From Ureibacillus thermophilus (GTDB lineage Bacteria; Bacillota; Bacilli; Bacillales_A; Planococcaceae), in the NCBI RefSeq assembly GCF_004331915.1, contig NZ_CP036528.1, forward strand, positions 2,524,273-2,588,272: DNA of 64,000 bases, written 5' to 3'. The translations under genes and the position numbers were made by a program. Positions 48,447 through 58,101 of this stretch are shown here, piece after piece. The first letter of the stretch is position 1, and the number at the start of each line of letters is the position of its first letter. Under the pieces are notes generated by a model. It was not told the DNA's origin. It worked only from the letters and a program-made list of their open reading frames with translations, and made no database searches.

Positions 48447-49622
48447 TTAATATAAAATTTCAAATACGCCAGCAGCTCCCATACCGCCGCCAATGCACAT
48501 TGTCACAACGCCATATTTTTTGCCTTGTCTTCTTAATTCATGGATCAGCTTCAATGTTAAGATGGCTCCAGTTGCACCTAGCGGATGTCCTAATGCAATC
48601 GCGCCTCCGTTGACATTTACTTTATCCATATCTAAACCTAGATGGCGAATAACTTGAAGGGATTGGGAAGCAAAGGCTTCATTGAGCTCCCATAAGTCGA
48701 TATCTTCTTGTTTCAAACCTGCCAATTTCAACGCTTTTGGCACGGCTTCAATTGGTCCGATTCCCATCACTTCAGGTGGAACGCCCCCAACAGCAAAGCT
48801 TAAAAATTTTGCCATTGGTTTTAATCCTTGTTTTTCAGCTTCTTCCCGGTCCATTACAAGAACTGCTGCAGCGCCGTCGGAAGTTTGGGATGCATTTCCA
48901 GCTGTCACTGTGCCATTTACGCTGAAGGCTGGACGCAATTTCGCCAACACTTCCTTCGTTGTTCCTGGACGCACTCCTTCGTCCACTGAGAACGTAAAGC
49001 GTTTTTCCTTCAATGTATTATTTTCATCAACATAATGCTGTACGACTTCAATCGGAACAATTTCATCATTGAATTTACCTTCTTGAATCGCCTTATGAGC
49101 TAATTCATGGGAACGAACAGCAAACTCATCTTGATCTTCGCGGCTTACTCCATAGCGTTTTGCCACTTCTTCTGCCGTATGCCCCATGCTCATGTAATAT
49201 TGCGGAGCCTCTTCAGCAAGTTTAGGGTTTGGACGAATCACGTTCCCCATCATTGGCACCATGCTCATAGACTCCACTCCACCGGCTACAATCGCCTTTG
49301 AATGGCCAAGCATAATTCGCTCAGCTGCATAAGCAATTGATTGTAGACCAGAAGAACAGAAACGGTTGATAGTAATGGCTGGCGTTGTATCTGGAAGTCC
49401 TGCCAATGCCCCGATATTTCTTGCTATGTTCATTCCTTGCTCTGCTTCCGGCATGGCACAACCTAAAATTAAATCATCAATTTCTCCTTCATATCCTGAA
49501 CGTTTAATTGCTTCTTTTACAACGATTGCACCAAAATCATCAGGGCGCATTTGGGCAAGGGATCCTTTTTTCGCCTTGCCGATCGGCGTTCTTGCCCCTG
49601 ATACGATTACTGCTTCGCGCAT
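48447..49622 (-). CDS. fadA: acetyl-CoA C-acyltransferase FadA
   Basis: 391 residues. Thiolase that cleaves 3-ketoacyl-CoA. Nucleophile Cys89 in [28 protein letters not shown] near 340-357 and the second active Cys in CIGGGMGAA near 376. AAGGGGGAG precedes ATG at 49622, 27 bases after fadN. Confidence 0.96.
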   Translation of the reverse strand: MREAVIVSGARTPIGKAKKGSLAQMRPDDFGAIVVKEAIKRSGYEGEIDDLILGCAMPEAEQGMNIARNIGALAGLPDTTPAITINRFCSSGLQSIAYAAERIMLGHSKAIVAGGVESMSMVPMMGNVIRPNPKLAEEAPQYYMSMGHTAEEVAKRYGVSREDQDEFAVRSHELAHKAIQEGKFNDEIVPIEVVQHYVDENNTLKEKRFTFSVDEGVRPGTTKEVLAKLRPAFSVNGTVTAGNASQTSDGAAAVLVMDREEAEKQGLKPMAKFLSFAVGGVPPEVMGIGPIEAVPKALKLAGLKQEDIDLWELNEAFASQSLQVIRHLGLDMDKVNVNGGAIALGHPLGATGAILTLKLIHELRRQGKKYGVVTMCIGGGMGAAGVFEILY

Positions 49623-49648
49623 ATTAACTCCCCCTTTGTTCGTCTATA

Positions 49649-52033
49649 TTAATTGCGCAACGGTTTTCCAGTTACGAGCATATGTTGCATGCGTTGTTGT
49701 GATTTTTGATCAGCCACAAGTTCTAAGAATGCTTGGCGCTCCAGATTTAACAGATATTCTTCCGGCACTTCTGTTCCATATGGCACAAGGCCTCCTGCAA
49801 TGACATAAGCAAGTTTTTTCGCAATTTTTAAATCATGTTCGGAAATGTAGCCGCTAGTGTACATATTTTGAGCTGCGAGTAGAAGCGTTGCATAACCGGG
49901 AGCTCCTACCACTTTGATTTTCTTCTTCACAGGTGGTTTGTAGCCAGATTCATATAATTGAAGTGCCACTTGTTTTGCATCGTAAATCAAGTGGTCAGGA
50001 TTTACAGAAATGCCATCCTGTTTGCCTAAGAAGTTGTTTTCACGAGCTTCTTCAGCGGAAGTAGAAACTTTCGCCATCGCGATTGTTTCAAACACTTTAT
50101 TGGCAACCGCTTGTAAATCAATGTCTACCCCATTTGGAAGATTCTCTAAAGTTTTCTCATAGAGTGCTAGATTTCCGCCGCCGCCTGGAATGAGTCCAAC
50201 GCCTACTTCCACAAGCCCCATATATGTTTCCGTAGAAGCTTGAATGCGGGCTGCAGGCAAGCACACTTCCGCTCCTCCGCCAAGCGTCATGCCAAATGGT
50301 GCTGCAACAACCGGTTTTTTCGAGTATTTAATGCGGCGCATCGTTTTTTGGAATGCCCGTACGACATAATCAATTTCAAAAATGTTGTCATCTTGTGCTT
50401 CCATTAAAATCATGCCAAGGTTGGCCCCAACGCAGAAGTTTTTGCCTTGGTTGCCGATGACAAGCCCTTTGTATTCAGCTTCCACTACATCGATGGCATA
50501 GTTGAGCATTTGAATAATATCAAGTCCAATGGCATTGGATTTTGAATGGAACTCAAGAAGCAAAATGCCGTCGCCGATATCAATTAAGCTCGCGCCAGGG
50601 TTAGATTTTAAGACGCCGTGTTTTTTCTTATAGCGCTTTAAATCGATAGCCTTTTCATTAACAGGAATTACTTCATAATCTTCTCCATTAAAGAACGCCA
50701 ACTGCCCATCGATTTCTTTGTAGAAAGAATCATAGCCTTTCTCCAATAATTTCTTCACGAATGCAGGAATCGTACGCCCTTCTTCTTCCATTCGTTTTAC
50801 TGATTTTTCTACGCCGATTGCATCCCACATTTCAAAAGGACCTTGACTCCAGCCGAATCCCCATTTCATGGCATTATCAATTTCCACAAGATTGTCAGCG
50901 ATAACGCCGTTGAGTTCAGCAGAGTAAATCAATGTTGGAGCAAAGATGTTCCATAATAGCTCTCCTGCGCGGTCATTTGCAAATACTAAAGTTTTTAAAC
51001 GGTTATCCAAGCCTTTTGCTTGTTTTGCAAGTTCTATAGATGGAGCTTTTAATTTCTTTTGAGGCACATATTCCATTGTATTTGGATCAATTTCGTAAAT
51101 CTCTTTACCTTTTTTCATATAAAAGCCTTGGCCGGATTTTGCTCCAAGGGCGCCTTGCTCCACTAATTTATGGACAACTTCTGGAACTTCGAATATTTTT
51201 TGCTCTTCGCCTGTTGTTTGGTCATACACTGTTTTCGCCACATGAATATACGTATCCAAACCTACTACATCTAGAGTGCGGAAAGTAGCGGATTTTGGTC
51301 TTCCGATTAATGGCCCAGTTACAGAGTCCACTTCGCCGACAGAATAGCCGCGTTTTAACATTTCATGAAGCGTAATTTGCAATCCATATGTTCCGATGCG
51401 GTTTGCCACGAAGTTTGGTGTATCTTTACCAACTACTACGCCTTTGCCAAGAACATCTTCTGCAAAGGTTTTCATATAGGACAATACTTCTGGCAATGTA
51501 TCCTCCGCAGGAATGATTTCAAGCAATTTCAAATAGCGTGGCGGATTAAAGAAGTGCGTTCCTAAGAAATGCTTTTTAAATTCTTCAGAACGTCCTTCCA
51601 CCATTTTGTTTACACTGATTCCTGAAGTGTTGGAGCTGACGATTGTACCAGGCTTTCTTACTTTTTCAATTTTTTCAAACAAGTTTCGTTTCACTTCAAG
51701 ATTTTCAACAACAACTTCAATAATCCAATCCACTTCTTTGAGCTTGTCTAAATCATCTTCCAAATTTCCAACTGTTAAAAGCGCCAAATTTTTTGGAGAT
51801 GTAAGCGGCGCTGGTTTTTGTTTCAGCAATTTTTGAACAGCGTTGTTGACGATTCGGTTTCTCACCGCTGGATGTTCAAGGGTTAAACCTTTTTCTTCTT
51901 CCTCTTTTGTCAGTTCTCTTGGAACAATATCTAACATATATGTTGGTATGCCGATATTTACTAAATGGGCTGCAATGCCGGATCCCATTACCCCTGATCC
52001 AATAACTGCTACTTTTTCAATCTTGTACGTCAC
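49649..52033 (-). CDS. fadN: 3-hydroxyacyl-CoA dehydrogenase/enoyl-CoA hydratase FadN
   Basis: 794 residues. The N-terminal NAD-binding VAVIGSGVMGSGIA is followed by the dehydrogenase domain (SSNTSG, HFFNPPRYLKLLEI, DTPNFVANRIG) and a C-terminal crotonase domain (GNQGKNFCVGANLGMI, PFGMTLGGGAE). Catalyses the two middle steps of beta-oxidation. GTG at 52033 follows AAGGGGG at about eight bases; the open frame upstream runs through the FadR box and is not used. Confidence 0.94.
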   Translation of the reverse strand: MTYKIEKVAVIGSGVMGSGIAAHLVNIGIPTYMLDIVPRELTKEEEEKGLTLEHPAVRNRIVNNAVQKLLKQKPAPLTSPKNLALLTVGNLEDDLDKLKEVDWIIEVVVENLEVKRNLFEKIEKVRKPGTIVSSNTSGISVNKMVEGRSEEFKKHFLGTHFFNPPRYLKLLEIIPAEDTLPEVLSYMKTFAEDVLGKGVVVGKDTPNFVANRIGTYGLQITLHEMLKRGYSVGEVDSVTGPLIGRPKSATFRTLDVVGLDTYIHVAKTVYDQTTGEEQKIFEVPEVVHKLVEQGALGAKSGQGFYMKKGKEIYEIDPNTMEYVPQKKLKAPSIELAKQAKGLDNRLKTLVFANDRAGELLWNIFAPTLIYSAELNGVIADNLVEIDNAMKWGFGWSQGPFEMWDAIGVEKSVKRMEEEGRTIPAFVKKLLEKGYDSFYKEIDGQLAFFNGEDYEVIPVNEKAIDLKRYKKKHGVLKSNPGASLIDIGDGILLLEFHSKSNAIGLDIIQMLNYAIDVVEAEYKGLVIGNQGKNFCVGANLGMILMEAQDDNIFEIDYVVRAFQKTMRRIKYSKKPVVAAPFGMTLGGGAEVCLPAARIQASTETYMGLVEVGVGLIPGGGGNLALYEKTLENLPNGVDIDLQAVANKVFETIAMAKVSTSAEEARENNFLGKQDGISVNPDHLIYDAKQVALQLYESGYKPPVKKKIKVVGAPGYATLLLAAQNMYTSGYISEHDLKIAKKLAYVIAGGLVPYGTEVPEEYLLNLERQAFLELVADQKSQQRMQHMLVTGKPLRN

Positions 52034-52057
52034 AACCAATTCCCCCTTTTCTATTTT

Positions 52058-52075
52058 TGAATGAACAATCATTCA
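52058..52075. promoter_or_regulatory. FadR box 1
   Basis: TGAATGAACAATCATTCA, a perfect palindrome with seven-base arms, matching the B. subtilis FadR (TetR-type) operator TGAATGA-N4-TCATTCA. It lies 25 bases before the fadN start. Confidence 0.85.
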
Positions 52076-52148
52076 TTTTATACTCCTATACCCCTTTGCT
52101 CTATATTTAGTTTATTCAGCAGTGAAAAATGATGATTCTTTTTCATGA

Positions 52149-52168
52149 AAATGAATGACTATTCATTT
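52149..52168. promoter_or_regulatory. FadR box 2
   Basis: AAATGAATGACTATTCATTT, perfect eight-base arms, sharing the TGAATGA / TTCATT core. About 90 bases upstream of box 1, so two repressor dimers may act on this promoter region. The rest of 52170-52345 holds no gene. Confidence 0.7.
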
Positions 52169-52361
52169 CGGCTTCAAAAAAAATACATAAAGCAGCAATT
52201 CCTGTTTTTAGTGTAGATGATTTTTCAAAATTTCGCAATCCTTTTATTTTAATTTTCGAAAAATTTATTGATATTTTAATAGTTTGACGCCTTCGTTCAG
52301 CGCAAATTTCTTTCCGAGTTTCACCAAAATGTGTAAACTACTACATAAGGAGGCGAAAAAA

Positions 52362-52682
52362 ATGAAAGAAATTACGTCTGTTGAACAATTTAATGAAATC
52401 ATTAGCAAAAACGAGCCTGTCATCGTCAAATTTTATGCGACATGGTGCCCTGACTGCACACGCATGAATATGTTCATCGATCCAATCATCGAAAAATATA
52501 ACCAATACGAATGGTATGAAATCAACCGGGACAACTTTCCTGAACTTGCTGAAAAATATCAAGTGCTCGGAATTCCAAGTTTATTAATTTACAAAAATGG
52601 GGAAAAGCTTGAGCATTTACATAGCGCCAACGCCAAAACTCCGGATGATGTAACGCAATTTCTAGATGCTCAAAACATTTAA
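52362..52682 (+). CDS. thioredoxin family protein
   Basis: 106 residues with a CPDC active site (Cys29, Cys32) in FYATWCPDCTRMN and a cis-proline in LGIPSLLIYKNG. Similar to the YdbP-type thioredoxins; a cytosolic dithiol reductase. AAGGAGG precedes ATG at 52362. Confidence 0.9.
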   Translation: MKEITSVEQFNEIISKNEPVIVKFYATWCPDCTRMNMFIDPIIEKYNQYEWYEINRDNFPELAEKYQVLGIPSLLIYKNGEKLEHLHSANAKTPDDVTQFLDAQNI

Positions 52683-52695
52683 TAAGTAAAATTTT

Positions 52696-52726
52696 GGACA
52701 TAACTTTTTCTCTAAAAGTTATGTCC
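52696..52726. terminator. bidirectional terminator
   Basis: Perfect 13-base stem GGACATAACTTTT / AAAAGTTATGTCC with a five-base loop, between the convergent thioredoxin and membrane-protein genes. Confidence 0.8.
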
Positions 52727-52732
52727 TTCATT

Positions 52733-53143
52733 TCATAACCAATTTTTTTCTTTTTTTGTTCCATGAAATATGCCAAGCATCAATGTAACCCCCGCTGCTA
52801 TTTCCGTTAAGCCAGTCGAGTGAACTTTCGCAATCCAATTTCCAAAGGGCACCGCACCCGTTGTTATGGATGATACAGGCAGTACGAGCGATATAATTAA
52901 GCACGGAAGAAATGCGCCGATCAACATTGGATAGTTGAAATGGATTTTCCATTGCTTAATGCAAATGAAAGATAAATAAATCCCCAATAAAAAACGAATG
53001 AAAAAAATGTACCAAAAATATCCTTCTATCCGATAGTTGATGCTCTCTTCAATTTGCTGTTTCAAATCAAAGCTGATGATCAATAAAATGAAAAGCCCAA
53101 TGACCCAAAGAATTTTCCAACCATAAGACCATACTTTATCCAC
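52733..53143 (-). CDS. small four-helix membrane protein, unknown function
   Basis: 136 residues with about four membrane segments (near 10-25, 42-62, 68-88 and 112-128) and a charged C terminus. GGGAGG lies seven bases ahead of the GTG at 53143, which supports the start. I do not recognise the family, and its neighbours give no hint. Confidence 0.6.
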   Translation of the reverse strand: MDKVWSYGWKILWVIGLFILLIISFDLKQQIEESINYRIEGYFWYIFFIRFLLGIYLSFICIKQWKIHFNYPMLIGAFLPCLIISLVLPVSSITTGAVPFGNWIAKVHSTGLTEIAAGVTLMLGIFHGTKKEKNWL

Positions 53144-53351
53144 CAGTCATCCTCCCACCAATATCAGCGTTTTCAATCATTATATGAAGTAATTTCTTAC
53201 ATTTTCCAGATTGATAGAACTTTCACTCTTTCGATAAATCTTGAAATACTTTTTCGCCATAGCTAGTTGGCATTCCTTCATTTGTTCATATAAAATTTTT
53301 CATTTTCTTAATTTATCGAAAATTGGTAGATTAATAGGAGGGGGTGGAATT

Positions 53352-54524
53352 TTGCAGAAAAATTTGTTCACGATTTTATTGGGGGGTATATTTTCATTAG
53401 CCATTGCCATGGGAATTGGGCGATTTTCCTATACGGTTATTTTGCCTTATATGCAATCAGCTGAAAAATTTTCAAGTTCCACTGCAGGATTTTTGGCAAC
53501 AAGCAATTATTTTGGCTATTTTGTTGGCGCTGTCCTTGCAGGGAAAATGGATTTGCAAAATAAAAAAACATTATACTTACGAATCTCACTTCTTTTCAGT
53601 ATTTTGACTACTGCCATGATGGGGCTTTCCAGCAACATTTTCATTTGGTACATCATCCGGTTTATCTCTGGTGTCGCGAGCGCCTTTATTTTCGTCCTCG
53701 CATCAAGCATTGTACTGGACGTCTTAGCAAAGGGGGACAAAAGCCATTTATCCGGAATTTTTTATAGCGGTGTTGGAGTCGGCATTGCTTTAAGCGGCAT
53801 CATTGTTTCTCCATTGCATAAAGCCTTTGAATGGCAGGGAACTTGGATCGGTCTTGCCCTTTTATGTCTGGCACTATTCATTTTTATTCTATTATGGGTC
53901 AATGATCAAAAAACAATTGCCAAGACGGAATCCAGCAGTACTTCTCCATCTTTTCAACATCCTCCATCCAGCTGGATTAAGTGGCTCATCATCGCTTATG
54001 GATTGGAAGGGCTTGGCTATATCATTACAGGCACCTTTATCGTGGCCATTGCCGATGAATCAAAGTCTTTTTTATATGATTCTGCCACGGTTTGGATTGT
54101 TGCTGGACTTGCTGCTATTCCTTCCTGCATCCTTTGGTCTACCTTTGCGAAAAAAGCAGGATATGTTCTTGCACTCATTTGTGCTATGGTTCTCCAAGGA
54201 ATTGGAGTATTTTTCCCAGTTCTTTCGGAAAATGCTTTATCCCTTTACGCTAGTGCCTTTCTATTTGGGGCAACTTTTATGGGAATCACGACAATTGCCA
54301 CATCCCTTGGAAGACAAATATTGCCAGTCAACAGCCACCGCATTCTCGGCTTTTTAACTGCCAGCTATGCATTGGGGCAAATGATTGGGCCCAGCATTGC
54401 CGGAGTGCTTGCAGCAATCACAAACAGCCATCATTACTCGCTCATGGGCGCTACGTTTGTTATTTTCATTGGAGCCCTTTGCCTTGGAAGCGGGTTGAAA
54501 TATGAAAAAAGAAATCTAGCATAA
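53352..54524 (+). CDS. YbfB/YjiJ-type MFS transporter
   Basis: 390 residues with twelve membrane helices. The opening LLGGIFSLAIAMGIGRFSYTVILPYMQ and the FLATSNYFGYFVGAVLAGKM motif mark the YbfB/YjiJ group of the major facilitator superfamily; substrate unknown. TTG at 53352 follows AGGAGGGGG at about six bases and gives the expected N terminus. MITE copy B follows ten bases after the stop. Confidence 0.85.
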   Translation: MQKNLFTILLGGIFSLAIAMGIGRFSYTVILPYMQSAEKFSSSTAGFLATSNYFGYFVGAVLAGKMDLQNKKTLYLRISLLFSILTTAMMGLSSNIFIWYIIRFISGVASAFIFVLASSIVLDVLAKGDKSHLSGIFYSGVGVGIALSGIIVSPLHKAFEWQGTWIGLALLCLALFIFILLWVNDQKTIAKTESSSTSPSFQHPPSSWIKWLIIAYGLEGLGYIITGTFIVAIADESKSFLYDSATVWIVAGLAAIPSCILWSTFAKKAGYVLALICAMVLQGIGVFFPVLSENALSLYASAFLFGATFMGITTIATSLGRQILPVNSHRILGFLTASYALGQMIGPSIAGVLAAITNSHHYSLMGATFVIFIGALCLGSGLKYEKRNLA

Positions 54525-54533
54525 AACAAAAAA

Positions 54534-54709
54534 GAGGCTGTCCAGAAAGTCGAACACTTTCGGAAACAGCCTTACTTCTTCTAGTAATATTCTCTTAAAA
54601 ACTTTCCCTGCGGTGGTCACAAAACGCGCCTCCTCGTCGCAATTCTGCGGCAAAAACTCTAGCGACAGCCACAAAGGGGGCGTCTTGAAATGACTTTTCA
54701 GACGCCCCC
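54534..54709 (+). repeat. 176-bp MITE-like repeat, copy B
   Basis: Same length and nearly the same sequence as copy A (6585-6760). The shared interior TGCGGTGGTCACAAAACGCG is near its centre, and both ends fold into hairpins. It sits at the 3' end of the chemoreceptor gene, as copy A does for cstA, so it may terminate both flanking genes. Confidence 0.75.
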
Positions 54710-54715
54710 TTTCTC

Positions 54716-56185
54716 TCAGCTTTTTGTCATTTCTCTCAATTTTTTGCTTAATTCATTAATCTCAATAATGGATTGATTGATGGAAGCGATCAATTCATGT
54801 TCATTTTCTAAAGTGGATATAATTTCTTCTGTAACGGCGGCATTTTCCTGCGAAATAGCGGAAACGTTTTCGATTTGATTTTGAATAACAAAGAAATTAT
54901 CTTTGGCCCGTTCAATTTCCGACTTTTCCATGATTAATGCTTCATAGATTTCTGAATAAGTATTTTTGATTTCATCAAAAAAGATAGCAATATCATTTAG
55001 GAGCCTTCTTCCCTCTGTTATCGCTGTCTCGCCCTGAGTTGATTTTTCCTGCGCTTCTTTCGATTTGTTGAATAGCTCTTTTGTAACGATTTGAATATTT
55101 TTCGTAATTTGTGCGCTTTGTTCTGCCAGTTTTCTTACCTCTTCGGCAACAATGGCAAAGCCTTTGCCATGCTCTCCGGCTCGGGCTGATTCAATGGCCG
55201 CATTCAGCGCCAATAAATTTGTCTGGTCAGCAATATCTCGAATACTAACTAAGAGCGCGTTCACTTGCTCCAAGCTCTCTTGCAAATCAGAAACCGTAAT
55301 TTTCGTATTGCTGATTGTCGTTCCTACCGAATCCATGTAATCTGTTACTTGATTAATTTTATTCCAGCCTTCCTGCACTTTTTGGTTCATATTTTCCGAT
55401 TTTTTCATTATTTCTTCAGAGACTGAAACAATTTCATCCATTCTTTCAACTGACTGGGTCATCGAATCATTGATGATCATTACGCTATTTGCTTCTCCTT
55501 GAATTCCAGAGCCCATTTGTTCCGCTGATTGAACAATATCTTTGCTGGATTTATAAATGCTGTCAATTTCACCGCGAAACTTTGTAAGATGCTCGTCCAA
55601 TAAATCGGTAGCCGATTCTACGGAAGAGAAAGTTTCTTTTAATTTCTTTACAAGCTCATTTGCTTCAAACTCTTTTTGATAGGCATCTTCAAGCAGCTGT
55701 CTGCCCCATCGAGTCAATAAGTATAGCAAAATCACCATAGCATTCATTACAAAAAAGATCACGACAAAATTGTTGTTCGTCCCTATCAATTTTTCAGGAT
55801 AAAAGAAATAGATGCCAAGATAAGCGATGTCCAAAAATGCGCCTAATGCCAAAATCAACTCTTTTTTGAAATAGAGAGTAACCATTGCAATCGAAAGGAT
55901 AATGATATAATGTTTCCCTAAAGTAAAACCATCCATTAAAAAGAGTGTAATAATTATAATACTCGGAATTAATGAAATTAATAAACCCTTTACATATTTG
56001 TTAATGGGCAGAAAATACATAAGTATTGATACTAGGAAGATTACAACTCCTGCATAAACATATAATTTGCTTCCTTGAAACCCCTTTTCTATGACATGAG
56101 GCCCACAAATTAAAAAAACTAAAATCATAGTCAAAACAATATTAATTTTGTGAACTCTATGGGTGTCATAATTAACTTGAATCAC
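54716..56185 (-). CDS. methyl-accepting chemotaxis protein with a six-helix membrane domain
   Basis: 489 residues. The first 180 form six closely spaced membrane helices with no sizeable outside domain, then a coiled-coil signalling domain whose tip reads [38 protein letters not shown] (near 325-360). It should pass a membrane or cytosolic signal to CheA. No HAMP domain is visible. GTG at 56185 follows GGGGAGGG. It is a single gene, with no che genes nearby. Confidence 0.9.
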   Translation of the reverse strand: MIQVNYDTHRVHKINIVLTMILVFLICGPHVIEKGFQGSKLYVYAGVVIFLVSILMYFLPINKYVKGLLISLIPSIIIITLFLMDGFTLGKHYIIILSIAMVTLYFKKELILALGAFLDIAYLGIYFFYPEKLIGTNNNFVVIFFVMNAMVILLYLLTRWGRQLLEDAYQKEFEANELVKKLKETFSSVESATDLLDEHLTKFRGEIDSIYKSSKDIVQSAEQMGSGIQGEANSVMIINDSMTQSVERMDEIVSVSEEIMKKSENMNQKVQEGWNKINQVTDYMDSVGTTISNTKITVSDLQESLEQVNALLVSIRDIADQTNLLALNAAIESARAGEHGKGFAIVAEEVRKLAEQSAQITKNIQIVTKELFNKSKEAQEKSTQGETAITEGRRLLNDIAIFFDEIKNTYSEIYEALIMEKSEIERAKDNFFVIQNQIENVSAISQENAAVTEEIISTLENEHELIASINQSIIEINELSKKLREMTKS

Positions 56186-56375
56186 ATCGTTCCCTCCCCT
56201 AAGAATATGTGATTGCAAATTTTCGACAAAAATTTCCTCGGAAATAAATATTCTGAAAATTAAGTATATTACACCATATTAAATCTTATTCAACCTATTG
56301 GTGTAAATAGGATTTTTATACTAATTCTACGCCAATGTTCTACAATTATTTGATAAAATTGAATGGGTGATTATT

Positions 56376-56903
56376 ATGAAAAAGTTGATTCAGCTGCAAG
56401 GCTTTTCTCAATATGATGATGGAATTCAACCGCCCTACCGGAATTCCGCCTGTGGTCCAACTACAATCTACGTCATATTAAAGTATTTATTTGGACAAGA
56501 CATCGCCAAGGATGTCAATACCCTTTATAGACTTTTAGGAACTACAAAAATCGGGTTGTTTCGTTGGAAGCTCATAAAAAATTTGCAGCACTATTTAGGG
56601 ACGGACTATATTGTAAAAAAATGCTCCTTAAAGCAAGCATTGAAACAAATTGATGAAGGCCGGCCCGTTGCAGCAAAATTTGATAAATACTTCACTTTCC
56701 ACTGGAAAACAAAGCCAACTTTTAAATATCATTGGGTTCCGTTGATTGGGTATGAAATTTTAGATGGGGAGCTTTTTTTAATCGTTCATGATAATGGGGG
56801 AATCAACCGAGAAAGCCAAATTCGAAAAGTTCCATATGGAAAAAACTACAAGGTGCTAAGTTTCGTAAAAATTGAGCCGAGGAACAGTGAATGGGGCATT
56901 TGA
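56376..56903 (+). CDS. C39-like cysteine peptidase family protein
   Basis: 175 residues. Papain-like fold with the Cys in NSACGPTTIYVILKYLFG (about 28-33), His in HWVPLIGYEIL and Asp in VHDNGG, so the catalytic set is present. No signal peptide or membrane segment, so cytosolic unless exported by another route. No bacteriocin or ABC exporter gene is adjacent. ATG at 56376 follows GGGTG. Confidence 0.78.
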   Translation: MKKLIQLQGFSQYDDGIQPPYRNSACGPTTIYVILKYLFGQDIAKDVNTLYRLLGTTKIGLFRWKLIKNLQHYLGTDYIVKKCSLKQALKQIDEGRPVAAKFDKYFTFHWKTKPTFKYHWVPLIGYEILDGELFLIVHDNGGINRESQIRKVPYGKNYKVLSFVKIEPRNSEWGI

Positions 56904-57036
56904 AAAGCCATTTTGAGACGATTCATTTGCACGAGGAGAAGCGTTTAATGTGACCACCGCAGGAGCAAAGATTTTAAAATAATTTTACTATTAGAGGTGA
57001 GGCAGTCCTGAAAGTTTTAAACTTTTTGGACTGCCT
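56901..57036 (-). repeat. decayed MITE-like repeat, copy C (inverted)
   Basis: Reverse-oriented and diverged relative of copies A and B. TGAAAAGCCATTTTGAGACG, ACGAGGAGAAGCG and GTGACCACCGCAGG match in order, and the outer hairpin remains as GGCAGTCC...GGACTGCC. About 40 bases of the interior are missing. It sits between the C39-like gene and the exonuclease gene. Confidence 0.6.
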
Positions 57037-57104
57037 TTGCCAATCCTATATTTGAAAACATAAAAAATGCCGCTTCGTTTTCTTTCTAAACAGCATTGTA
57101 TAAT

Positions 57105-57986
57105 TTATGAAAATAAGGAATATGCATGTTTCGCAATTGACGTGAAACCCTTCTTTGCCAACTCATCGAAAGCGGCTGATGAGTATGTCGGTACAATGAA
57201 TTCTTCTAAAGTAGCATTGATTGCAACATTTCGTTGAATGGAAGCTAATTGATAGGACAATTTTAACATTTCCATATTCTCCGCAATTTTGTTTCGCTGG
57301 CTCGGTTTTAATTCATCTAAATGCCGCAGTACTCCATCAACAGAACCATATTTTTGAATGAGCTGCAGCGCTGTTTTTGGTCCGATGCCTTTCACCCCAG
57401 GATATCCGTCGCTTGCATCGCCCATGAACGCCTTAACGTCCACAAATTGATGGGGGTCGATGGCATATTCCTCTTTAAACCGTTCCATTGTATACACATC
57501 ATACTCGGAATATCCTTTTTTCGTAAAAGCAATTTCCGTCGCCGGATTCAACAATTGCAATAAATCTTTATCTCCGCTGATGATCGTGATATTCGCTTCT
57601 TCCTTCCATTTCTCGACGATGGAGCCGATGCAATCATCCGCTTCCATTCCCGCTTCTCCAATATTTTTCCAGCCAATCCATTCAGCCACTTCCATTGCCA
57701 TGTCAAACTGCGGAATTAATTCTTCCGGGGGATTAGTTCGATTGGCTTTATATCCGTCAAACAGCTCATTGCGGAAAGTATGCGTTCCCATATCCCAACA
57801 AATGACAAGATGACTCGGCTTCACAATGGATTGGGCAGTCAATACATGCCTTGCAAATCCTTGCACGCCATTTGTAGGTCTTCCATCCGGCAAATATTGA
57901 TAATGGCCCATCACGCTTGTGGCATAAAAAGAACGGAATAAAAGAGCCATTCCGTCAATCACTAATATATGTGGTTGATGTTTCAT
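57105..57986 (-). CDS. 5'-3' exonuclease (YpcP type)
   Basis: 294 residues, like the free-standing exonuclease domain of DNA polymerase I. ILVIDGMALLFRSF, EADDCIG, ISGDKDLLQLL and DASDGYPGVKGIGPKTALQLI supply the metal-binding acidic residues and the helix-hairpin-helix. Removes RNA primers and flaps. GAGGAACG precedes ATG at 57986. Confidence 0.92.
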   Translation of the reverse strand: MKHQPHILVIDGMALLFRSFYATSVMGHYQYLPDGRPTNGVQGFARHVLTAQSIVKPSHLVICWDMGTHTFRNELFDGYKANRTNPPEELIPQFDMAMEVAEWIGWKNIGEAGMEADDCIGSIVEKWKEEANITIISGDKDLLQLLNPATEIAFTKKGYSEYDVYTMERFKEEYAIDPHQFVDVKAFMGDASDGYPGVKGIGPKTALQLIQKYGSVDGVLRHLDELKPSQRNKIAENMEMLKLSYQLASIQRNVAINATLEEFIVPTYSSAAFDELAKKGFTSIAKHAYSLFS

Positions 57987-58062
57987 TACATCGTTCCTCA
58001 CTTTCTTCCAAACCATTATAACAAAAGACAGGCATTCTGTAATTGGAATCCCTATCAAAAAA

Positions 58063-58098
58063 AAAGCACCTTCCCTCTATAATAAGGGGAAAGTGCTT
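58063..58098 (-). terminator. terminator of the UbiB-like gene
   Basis: Stem AAAGCACTTTCCC / GGGAAGGTGCTTT with one mismatch, followed by TTTTTGATAG on the minus strand. Confidence 0.75.
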
Positions 58099-58101
58099 TC
58101 T

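Noticed and set aside
56376-56903. C39 peptidase as part of a bacteriocin exporter
   Set aside because: It has no ABC transporter domain and no precursor peptide or immunity gene nearby.
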